The position numbers were made by a program, and so were the translations under genes. Positions 37,701-49,700 of a stretch of 64,000 nt of DNA are shown one piece after another. The stretch is from Scolanthus callimorphus. Taxonomy: Eukaryota > Cnidaria > Anthozoa > Actiniaria > Edwardsiidae. How positions within the stretch are numbered: the stretch's first letter is position 1; the number at the start of each line of letters is the position of its first letter. The stretch spans positions 9,230,015 through 9,294,014 of the forward strand of contig CM066912.1 in the NCBI GenBank assembly GCA_033964015.1. The letters are read 5' to 3'. The notes beneath the pieces were generated by a model. It ran no database searches. It was not told where the DNA came from and saw nothing but the letters and a program-made list of their open reading frames with translations.

Positions 37701-40700
37701 TACCAAAGGGACAATGGAAGGGGCAACATCTGGGAACTTGACACTGCAAGTGTGAAGAGTACGAACCAACATCTGAAGATAAACAGAGACTTGCCGGCAT
37801 TAGCATTGTATTGCAATCAAACAGGGGCGTACAAGGTATTTTCGTGAGCCGTGATCAACACTTTATCGTTTTCGTGATCCGTGAAAATGGCAAATCGCAT
37901 TTCTTAATTCGTGCACAAGAATCGTGGTGTGGCCAGTGAAAGTCGTTTTGAAAGTAAAATACTGTAAAGTACAGTAGGTGCCTATATAGGGCTTATCCTA
38001 AAATCTCTAAGCGCTTTAAATTTTTGGATACCTTGTCCTATAGAAACCAGTTTTAGAATAATGAGCGTGTGTTAGTATGGCGAGTTCTGTGACACAGAGT
38101 TTGGGCAACGTCCGACGGTCCCCATGGTTCTTTATCGTCCCTCTGGTTCCGGTTAGTGTAGTGATTGTGAGAGACGGGACCTACGGTTTAACGTCCTTAT
38201 CCGAGAAGACGCGAAGGTCTAACCATTTGCAGATGTTAGAGGAAAGGCAGCACCTTCTCCTCGATTATTTAGAAAAGACCCTGAGTGGTGGTCCGGCCGG
38301 GGTTTGAACTCCCAACCTCCCGCGCGTAAGCCCGGCGCTCTACCAATGCGCTAACTGGTCCTCGGTAAAATGCCCGAAAGTAGTGATTTCAATATCGGGA
38401 TTTTCAATCACCAGAAGTCTACCAGGGCCAGACATTAACTATTTTTGCTAGGCGCCATTGGCTACTGATTAAAAAAATTTAGTCGCCGAAATGCAAAGAT
38501 TTAGTCGCCACATAAACGTGGATTTCAGCTGAACTCAGAAAAATGGGGTGCAACTTGGCGACTAGCTCTAAAATGTTGGTCGCCAAGCCCCAAAATTTTG
38601 TCGCCATTGTCGACCATATGGTCGCAGTGTCGGGCCCTGTCTACTGAGTTGCATGTACCTGTCGGTAACTACCAATGTCCGCATTGTCACTTTCAAAATG
38701 GGTCTTGGTCACCTCTTTCTTCAGAACAGCTACAACCTGAAAAACACACAGCAATAGTAAGTTATATTTAGCAATTAATTAATTCTGCTGAGTATGATGT
38801 GGAGAATTATTAAGATCGAGGTATAACACCCTCGAGATCTGAATAATTCTCCACATCATACGAAAGCTGAATTCAGTAATTGTTTTATTATTCATTCAAA
38901 CTTTTAAATGTTTTATTATTCATTCAAAATTAATCTCCCCGTTTTATTTCTTTAAGTGGCAGCCTGCCTACAAGTGCGAGGTGTAACGTGACGCGTGTAA
39001 TAATTTTTCAACTTATCCAATCTTTGACGTCATCGATGGGATAAGTCCCTTGCCTTGAAAAACATCAAGAATTTGCTGGTGGGGCTCAACCAATCAGAAG
39101 CGGGAAAATATGTTCAATGACTGTTAATACCCATTATCATTACCTCGTGTATGTTTCTTGATGTGACCAGGTCCAGGACTAGCTGCAGAGTCTTCTTGCG
39201 CACCTCTCGGTCGGGTGTGGCGAGGACTCGAAGGATGTCCATAACAAGTTCCTGTAACAAAAAACAAAAACAGATCAGAAATGTCTGATTTGTAGAATAT
39301 AATTACACGTAACCCCGGGAAGTTGATTACACTGCACAACACCACTGGCGGCCATAAGCACACAGTTTGAATGGATATGTGTGCATGTCTGATCAAGTAA
39401 GACAAATTATTTCCAGCTCTGCTACATGTACATAGTATACTGCACGCCTACCTGCAAGACTTTCTCATGGGCCTGGTTCTCTTTCAGTTTGATAAGCCTG
39501 TCCAGCACGATCAGTTTGACATTGTTATCACTCTCCTTCACTATCAGCTCTATATAACATGATGCCGCAGACTGAAATCAGATAAACACATTTAAGTACA
39601 TGCAATGCAGGAAGAAAAATATACCAAAATAACATTTGAAACTGTGACAGCCATTCAAAGCTGTAATCACTGGGGCTGCCGTTATTGGTAAATGATCACC
39701 ACAGAACAGCAATTTTCTTTCTAGTCTTTCCGGTGATAAATGATCACCACAAAACGCCAACTTTCTTTCAACAAAATATGGCAAAATAAATATTAAAAGG
39801 TGCCCCATAGGCTCGATTCCCAGCCCCTGTTTTGAGTCTGTGGCGTTCATATGGTTACAAGGTCGGGCCCAGTAAGGAGTGACACACGGCCTACTCATCA
39901 CATTGTATGATAATTGGAATTTGTTACAATAATACTTACAATGTACCTGGCAAATAGTTCATCAATAATATGGTTGCTTATTGTTTAGGAAAATGGCTTA
40001 CGGGTATACACAAGAGTGCTTTCTCACCTTGATAGCCGTGGGTGCAGACGAGAGTGTAACGAGAGTACCAGCAGCTTCATACCTCACGGCAGGAGAGGAG
40101 GAGTTTAGCAAGTTGTAGATGCAGCGGATAAACCGAGCTCGCTCTGCCGGGTTGGCATGGCAAACCTGTAACATACATATCAAGCAAGTGAGTGTTTTTA
40201 ATAACATGAAACTACAAGACAAAATGGTCAAAATAATATTGACGTTGACATTGTAACTTTACTTAAACACGGTTAAAACATCAGGGCTTAAAAAAACAAA
40301 TGTTCAAACAAATTGATCAATTTAAAGTCCTAAAATACATAATCTATACTTTTTAAATCTAATAATCTATGATTGTACTTATACTATATTAAATGCCTGC
40401 TTTCCATGGATGCCATGTGTCATACACTAATAGAAAAAATCACTTCAGCCCGATTTACATCGGGAGCGGGAACCTGCTTGCCGAAGATCATTTGGCAAGC
40501 TATTCCATAGAACTGCCCCACTATACAGTATATCATGAAGCCTGCAGCTGTTTTCATCATGAATATCCCGAAGCCCAAAGTCACAGACGCCTTGGACGTG
40601 CAAAAGACATCAACCTGGATGAATGACAAAGTGCGGCTCACTTGCATGCATCATGAAATGTAACGAGTCAAAAAGTGCTGTTTTGCATGTAGCCTTATTT

Positions 40701-43700
40701 TTAACTTTATTTTGAGAATAATTTAGAATTTTGGCACTTCCATGAGGATGGAAATGGATTGCGATTTGAATTATTTGCTGGTCAGGCAAGCGTGTGACTG
40801 AGTGATAACTGACCTTGTAAATGAGTTCCACAATCACCAGCTGTAGAATGTCCCCAAATGAGTTGACCTGGTCGATACAGGTACTCAGGTAGTCCAGGGC
40901 ACGTTCCTGGTCAACATGGATTAACATCATGAAGGCGTTACGCTTGCAGGACGCATCCTGTTCTTGTTCCAGGAAGGTGTGAACAAGCTCTGGCGCATCT
41001 GGGATCAGGAAATCAAAGTTCCTGGAAAATTAAAACGTCATAATAAAGTCATATGAACTTCCCATGTTACTGTTAGTACATTATTTAATTACGATCATGC
41101 TAGAACAAGGCAAGAACTAACAAACTTTTTCATAATGTTTTGATTTCGAACAATTAATTTGTCATGAACAGTCACGTCATATAATGTAATTAAAGCAGGG
41201 CTTCTGGAAAAACAAGAAAAAAAGGCAGAAAAAAGACTCTCTATCTCGATGTGTTGTTCGCAGATATTTCGCCATTTTGAGGAAATTAAATCTGAACAAA
41301 TTTCTTTGAAAATGATTGACCATAACACAAATCAATAGAACAAATGGCACCTAAGCTATCTTTGTCATGAAATTAGGAATTAATTATGCACGATTACATG
41401 GGAATTGAAGGATTACACCATTACATACGTGAAAAAAGGCAAATTATGCCTTTCTGCAAAAGCCTGTAATCCCAGAGAGCCCTCCTGTTATAGACCCAGC
41501 AGCAAAGGAACAAGCATTTTCGTGGCGACCCCATTGTTACATGTTTTTAATGTCCTATGCGTGGGCATCAATTGCACAAAGTTTAAAGAAGTCTCTAGGT
41601 AGTACATCCTTTTCAAGGGAATCACCGTAAGGACTTACTTATAAATAGTGTATATTGCCATAACAGCATTCCGTCTGACATAAGAATGTCTGTGCTCAAG
41701 ACACTGCCGTATGGCTGGCATCAAAGGTTCTAACAACTCGGCTTCCTGAAGAAAAAAAAAACACAATTATATACCATAAATGCAATTTGAACATTTACTT
41801 TATTTGCTTTACACTTCACTTTCACATTTACCAAGTGTGTCAATAGATAGTTTCTTTTATACTACAACAATTTTTTTTTTCTGAAAATGAAAATCCCAAA
41901 CATCTGCACCCATTTCAAACACAGTTTTGCTAGTGTTCATGTGCTATGCAGGGCCCGTGGTTTGATGTGCTGGTGCGGAAACGCATAATTGGCTTTTTTC
42001 GCATAATGCGCATAATCCGTCAAATCCCGCATAATCGCGCATAATTTCCCAAAATGTTGTGAAAATCATTTACAAGGCATCATTACTTGGTGAATTTTTA
42101 AACTTTCTACATAGTTTTTCTCACAAAAGTGATACATTTCTTTTGAAATCATCTGTCCAACGTCAAAACAACTCAATAGCAGGGCCCGTGGTTTGATGCG
42201 GGATTTTTTCTGAAATTATGCGCTTTTTTTTCTGAAATTATGCGCTAAAAATACAAAATTATGCGGGATTGTGCAATATTTTTTCCCTAGTGCCGTAACA
42301 TATTTTGCTGGTTTTTTTTTATATGGATATAGCTGCTAATTGACTTTAACAACTCTTGCTTGTTTATAAAATGCTTTGCGAAGAGTTCCAATAGCTTCGC
42401 TTACTATGACGCTATGTTTTCTTTCAGGTAGACGTGTGTTTCGATTGTAATAAAGCTTATTCTTACAAAAAAGCGTTACCTTTTTCATACTACAAGGATC
42501 GTAGCAACACACTCTTATTAAACCATGAACTGAACGGTCACGAGACTATGGAGACTAACAGAGCTATCGTTACGATCTCTCGTGATCATAAAAACGTCGC
42601 GCTTGTTTGGCGTCATTCTGAGCGTAATTCTCAAAATTAATCCCGATCGCGAGAGTGATCTGCACTCGGAAGTAGTGTATGAGCTTTTATGAAACCGGAA
42701 ATGTGGGAAACGCATGCCACGTTTGTGTCTGAAAAACCTTTGCAAAAGCGTATGTGATGTGATCAATCGATCAATGTGAACTGCATAAAGTTGACTGTGT
42801 TTATCGCGTTTCTTGTACCTCCCGCTTGTTTTTACTTTGCAAAATACCGTCGATTTCATCTAAGCGAATACACTTGAAAAGAAAACCGCCACTAAATAGG
42901 GGCGTTTCTCAAAGTTTTTGCGCGTGAAACTTTGACGTTTGCCACGCCAACTTTGGGGTTTTGGCATGTAAACATTACGGTAAATTTACCAAACCGTTAG
43001 AATTTGCGCCCGATTCGGCGGGGAAAACATGATAATTCGTACAAATGCTTTTGGACGTAATTATAAACCGAAGTTTGAATCACTTGAAGCTTTTAACCTG
43101 GCAAATGTCAAAGTTTGATGCGCCAAACGCCAATGTTTGAAGCGCCAAACTGTCTAATTTGGACATCAAAACTTTGAGGTGGCGCCCCTAATTAGTGGCG
43201 CTTTTGTTTTCAAGTGTTTTCGCTTAGATGAAATCGACGGTATCCAAAGCGCAAACGTGTTTGAGTCTTGCTCAGCTGGAAATATTCGTTATTTGGCCAG
43301 TTTTTAACTAGGTACGTTTTATTTCTTGTCGACATCAATTCCCAGCTCAACGCGATCAGCATAGAACGCCTTGTTTTCCCTTTTGTGGGCAAAAATATGT
43401 AAGAAAGTTTGAAATTCACCAAGTAATGATGCCTTTTCAATGATTTTCACAAAATTTTGGGAAATTATGCGCGATAATGTGGGATTTGGCAGATTATGCG
43501 CATTATGCGGAGAAAGTCAAATTATGCGTTTCCGCACCAGCGCATCAAACCACGGGCCCTGCAATAGAAATGAAAATAACAAGGCGTTCTGTGCTAATCG
43601 TGTTGCGCTGGAGAACTGATGACAAGAAATAAAACACGTTTGCGCTTTGGATATTTTAATAATAATAATAATATAATAACGTGCTTATATAGCGCTTTAT

Positions 43701-46700
43701 CCTCGCGGCTCAAAGCGCTTTACATTAATGGATAACTCATCCTATAAGAACCAGCTTTATAAACATGAGTGTGTGTTAGTATTGTGAGTTCTGTGACACT
43801 GAGGTTGGGCAACTTCCGACGGTCCTAGTGGTTCTTTAACGTCCCTCTGGTTCCGGTTAGTGTAGTGTATGTGAGAGACGGGGCCTACGGTTTAATGTCC
43901 TTATCCGAGAAGACGCGAAGGTCTAACCATTTGCAGATGTTAGAGCAAAGGCAGCACCTTCTCCTCAATTATTAGAAAAAGACCCTGAGTGTTGGCCCGG
44001 CCAGGGTTTGAACTCCCAACCTCCCGAACATAAGCCCGGCGCTCTACCACTGCTACCACTGAAAATACCGGTCGTCGGTATTTTCCTAAGTAAAAACAAG
44101 CGGGAGGGGATGCTAACGGTAATAAACACAGCCGACTTTGTGCAGTTCACATTGATCATAATGACATCACATTACGCTTTTTCACGGGTCATTTACACGA
44201 CAGAAACATGGCTACTTCCAACGATTGCAGATTGCTCTCGCGAACAGGGGATTAATTTTGAGAATTACATGCAGAACGACGGCAAAGAAGCACGACGATG
44301 TTTTTGTGATCACAATAGATCATACATAACGATACTGTAGCTCTGATAGTCTGCATGTAGCTCTCGTGACAGTTCAGCTCATTGTTTAATAGGAGCGCAT
44401 GGCTATGATCCTTGTGGTACGAAAAAGGTAACGCTTTTTTGTAAGAAAGTAATGAGCTTTATTACAAGTGAAACACACGTCTACCTGAAAGAAACGTAGC
44501 GTCATTACGTTAGTAAAGCGAAGCGAAAGCATTTAATAGAGCATTTTATAAACAATTAAGAGTTGTTGAAATCAAATAGCAGCTTTATCCATGTAACAAA
44601 ACTGCTGAATAGAGCAAAATATGTTACGGCACTAGGAAAAATATTGCGCAATCCCGCATTTTTTAATTTCGTATTTTTAGCGCATAATTTCGTATTTTAA
44701 TGCATAATTTCAGAAAAATTCCGCATAATTTCAGTAAAAATCCCGCATCAAACCACGGGCCCTGGCTATGACAATAATGCCATGTCTGTCTGTACTGCAA
44801 TAACCCACAGCCTGCTGACCAAACAGAGCGTGCATTTTGTATTGTTATTGTACTGTACAATTGAGAGTCGAATAAATGAACAAGTTACAGCGCATACCTT
44901 AAGCTTGCACAAGAACCTGAGAGTCGACCCCCTGATGAATTCATTTGGATGCTGAAGATCCTGTACAAAACAAACAAACAACCTTATTATCACATTTTAT
45001 AACTTTTCAGGGCTCGAAATTAAGAAATAATCAATTACTCAAACATGTTGCCCCTTGTTCCAAATTACTATACGGTAGACATGGATTTGCTTACTTACAA
45101 CAAGTCTATGGAGTAAACAAATGGATTCCAGTATTCAATTCAGGAGGGGGTGTAGGGATTTGCAAACTACGGTATTCGAACAAATTTGCCTCGGTATTTC
45201 GGTAAAACTGCTGAACAGACGCGATATTCAGATATTCTGACTCCGCTCGGTATGCGGGATTTGACTTTAGAACACTCGATTTTTCGAGAAAACAAATCTG
45301 AAATGATTTTGATTTTTTTTTTCGATTTTTTTGTCTGTGGTGACCAGTATTTTATAGAGCTGTGAACTACAATTTCTTTTTGGTCGTGTCGAAGTATACC
45401 ATGCAAAACATTCTGCGTTTGGCTTCCTGAACCAGTTTATTTACATGGTCAATGAAATGCAATGATTATTTATAGTGGTGCGAATTCTAGACATGATGTC
45501 ACGGTATTTCCGAATTTTGGCGTGATATTATGGTATTTTCGTTTTTTGGACACAATATTATGGTATTCAAGGGTCCACTATGCACCCCCTCATTCAGAAG
45601 ATGGTTGTTTGGGAAGAATAACTCAAACTGGCTGAGAAAAGATCTAAGTTTCGAAAACTTAGTTTTTAAGACTTAGTGCTCTGAATATTATTTATGTAAA
45701 CTAAGAAAATGTATACAGTAGGAAATACATTTGAGATGTTCTTGGGTCTCTCCAAACATCACCCATGCACTATTTCACAGTCCTGCAGTCATAGAAAGTA
45801 ACGTAGGCTCTAATGCTTGAATATCATTATTATACTTGTATTATAGTGTAATATCATAATTATAGTGTATGCCATCATTTGAAATAACATATTTCTTTTT
45901 ATCTATTTTGAATAGACAGTATTTTATTTTAGTATAATTACTCAAGCGATTCCGCCCGCTGTTTGGTAGAGACATTCAGAATATTCTCAGGGCCCGTGGT
46001 TTGATGCGGGATTTTCTTGGAGATTATGCGCGATTTTTTCAGAAATTATGCGCTAAAAATACAAAATTATGCGCTAAAAGTACGAAATTATGCGGTATTG
46101 CGCAATATTTTTTCCTAGTGCCATAACATGTATTTTGCTTTTTTTCAGCAGTTTGAGTTCAAATCGCTTCGCTTTACTAACGTAATGACGCTACGTTTTC
46201 TTTCAGATAGACGTGTGTTTTCGCTTTTAATAAAGCTTATTACTTTCTTACAAAAAAGCGTTACCAACTAACTTCAGCTACACGGTAGTAACGATTAGTA
46301 CTCGGTCTTCTTTCGTTTATTTAAGGGCACACGTTTTTCATACCCAAGGACCGTAGCGCACTCTTATTAAACCATAAACTGAACTGAAACTGAACAGTAA
46401 CGAGAGCTACGCGCAGACTATCGGAGCTATCGTTACGATCTCTCGTGATCACAAAAACATCGTCCCGCTTGTTTCCCGTCATTCTGTTCGTAATTCTCAA
46501 AATTCATGCCGATCGCGAGAGCGATCTGCACTATCATCGGAACTAGTGTAAGAGCTTTTATAAAACCGGAAACATGCAATGTTTTTGTCGTGTAGATGGG
46601 ACTTAAGCATTTCATTCTGTCAGGGATTTTTTTTGTTATTGAGGGAGCTGTTCGGGTGCCTTGTATTTCGCAGTGTTGTTTGTGAAATGAAATCGTTGTT

Positions 46701-49700
46701 TGTAACAACAACAAAGATCCATGAAAAAGCGTAATGTAATGAGATCAATGTGAACTGCATAAAGTCGACCGTAATAATAATAATAATAATAAATTACATT
46801 TATATAGCGCTATTTCTACTATAAATTCAATAGCGCTTTACAATATTACTTTAAGAAAACACTGAAATAAACTAAAGTAAAGTAAAACGAAAATAGGGTA
46901 AAAATCCAAACATCCGTATGCCATAAAAACAATAAAAATAATAAAAAGGGGGAATCAGTAAAAAGCACGTCTAAAAAGGACCGTGTTTATCGCGGTTGGT
47001 GTCCTGATCCGCCTTGATTTTACTTTGTAAAATATCCAAAGCGCAAGCATGTGTTTGAACCGGAAATATTAGTTAGTTGGCCAATTTTTACTAGGCACGT
47101 TTTATTGCTTGTCAAGTTAGTTCCCAGCACAACGCGATTAGCATACAGAACGCCCTGTTATTTTCCCCGGCTATTTTCATTTCTATCGAGTTGTTATGAC
47201 GTTGGATAGATGATTTCAGAAGAAATGTATCACTTTTGTGACAAAAAATAGGTAAGAAGGTTTGAAATTCACCAAGTAATGATGCCATTTTAATGATTTT
47301 TCTCAAAATTTTGGGAAATTATGCGCGATTATGCGGGATTTGTCGAATTATGCGCATTATGCGGAGAAAGCCAAATTATGGGTTTCCGCACCAGCGCATC
47401 AAACCACGGGCCCTGTATTCTGCTTTATTATCCAACTTGTCTCAGACGAGTACAAATATTGCGGGAGCATATGAAACAATCTCCAACCAAAAATTGTCGT
47501 TTTTCAAAACCTCACGGCCAAAACCATATTTGGAATCATTTACCTTATTAGGAAGTGACGGGAGATCCTCTTTTCATAAGAATTTCAGCAAATGTAGCAA
47601 GAAAACTGTGAAATTTTGAATGTAAACTTGCAGGAATCACAGAGACTCGAGTTCTCGATCTGTCCGCCATTGATTTGGGCTAGGTAACCACGCAAAAATA
47701 GCCCACAGCAAGCCCGCGCGACTCGACCCAGTCCTCCCAAGTGCATTCAGCAAAAACGACAATGATTCTTTGATATGTAAGACTGGAACGAGTCCAAATA
47801 TACAGCGATATTTTGTTCTCCTCTAAACCAGTTTCTACGCACGCATTTGATGCTCAACGAATAAAAAAAAAAAATTTACAACAACGATGAACAAAACAAA
47901 AAAAATGAAGCTGATATGGCAAACAAATTCCAGATTTCTATACATCTTAAACCGAACAAGAAAATAACTTCCTCAGAAGACGAATCGGAAATGATACACA
48001 ACATTTTACTTCGTGAAAACAACAAAGCTTACCACGTTTACGCTACGGCTCTGCGACTCGCGAAAAGCGATAACCAAAATAGAGCTAGCAAGACAGAAGA
48101 CAGGCTTGGAAACTGACCTTTATTTAACTTGAAACACAGTCAACATGACAGGATCATCTTCTTTATAACGACCAAGTTCTTAGTGTCTCACTTGTTCTTT
48201 CCCTCACCCATAATGAGTTTTCTATAAGCTCTGTAAGTTCTATCTCATCTCAAGCTCATAGAATCTTTCCGTTTTGCAGTTCTAGATTAGCCAGTCTGTA
48301 AACTATAGTCACTTGTGATTGTCATTGAGTGGCATAATAGCCAAATGGTTGGCTGTTTTGAGGTCGAGTAGCTTCTCTTTGTTGCTGTAGTTTTGCATGA
48401 AAAATGCTCATGACTCGATTTGCAGGAACTCTGTAAGCTTTTGCTTAAAAATACACAAATTTTCGCCATTTGATCTTCTCTTTGCGATCCTCAGTTATAA
48501 AATGGATATGTAGTTGAGATTATTATGTCCTCTCCAGCTTTCTGAAGCCGTCATTTCCAAATTTTTGTACAAATCCAAGCTCTTTATCTTAGTTTTGAAT
48601 GACATTCTCAACGCTGCTGTCTTGAAAACCCGTTTGACTGGTTTTGGCCACTGACCAATCACAACTCCTTCAGACTTACGTAACGCAACATGAGTCACAC
48701 ACTTACTGTATTTTGTCACGCAAAGTAGAGTTGGATAATAAATAACTTATTAGACATTTTAGCGAACAATATCACTGGAACATTTTTTCTCGTCTTTGTA
48801 TTTTGTCTCGCCCTAACGGGCTCGACAAAATACAGCAGACTCGAAAAAATATCCAGCGATATTGTACACTAAAATGTCAAATAATATATATATATTCACC
48901 TATAGGTCAATATAACATTTAAAGCATTGGGGATTGCGCGCGCACTCTATTACATGAAACTAAAAACAATACCCCTAAACCCAATTTTTTGGGCCAAAAA
49001 TCTTTAAACTTGCTTGAGTAATTCTACTTCGTCTCGGTGACTATTCGCCGAAATTTGTTAAATATAAACTATAGTGTTTTATCAGGATTTCCGTCACTGA
49101 GAAATACTATAATTTGCACATGTGAACATCTATGACACAATGCCCACTATCAAGAATTCATCAAAACGAAAAACATTTCACAAAAAAATTTATATGATTA
49201 ACAGAATAATACATCAAGTACGCTTGTAGATATAAAATTTATCTTCTTGTGTTCAAATTATATATTATCTCACTCATTCTCTGTGCTCACTCGTAAGATA
49301 TCAAAATTTGAACACTTGAAGATTCCATATCCCCTCACATCACGTCCATGTACCGTATTATTCTACATATAAATATCTTATTATATATGCTCTTTCTTGT
49401 AATACAGGTGGATATTTTATGAGTTGCGGACATATTTTTCCGAGCCTGCAGGGGTGAGGAATGTGAGCAACGAGTAAACTGTCCGCCAGTATTACATGAA
49501 AAAATATCATGAGTTATTTATTATACAACAAACAAAAATATTTTCTTTTCTTTTCAAGATTCACTAGAGAAAGTACGTAATTTGACTAGCACTATCAGGA
49601 AGCCATTCAACTGCGCATGCAAAACCGGCTGGTAACTGGTTTTCTACAGTGTAATACGGCTTGCAACCGTGTAATATGGCTCCATATCTGCACTCAATAA

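Larger units (their letters stand above)
41949..44764. mobile_element. CAGGGCCCG-ended DNA transposon, outer copy (COPB1 intron 3)
   Basis: The boundaries are CAGGGCCCGTGGTTTGATG and CATCAAACCACGGGCCCTG, with a 6 bp duplication GCTATG at 41943-41948 and 44765-44770. It is in reverse orientation to the other two copies. It is interrupted by a full second copy (42180-43561) and by a SINE (43655-44060); without these it is about 1.0 kb. Subterminal GCGCATAATTT motifs are typical of the family. No transposase seen. Terminal CAGGG is hAT-like, but a 6 bp duplication is not the classic 8 bp. Confidence 0.88.

Noticed and set aside
38285..38362. Possible tRNA gene on the - strand
   Set aside because: A and B boxes are present but the acceptor stem does not pair, and the same head is attached to a repeated body elsewhere, so it is a SINE.
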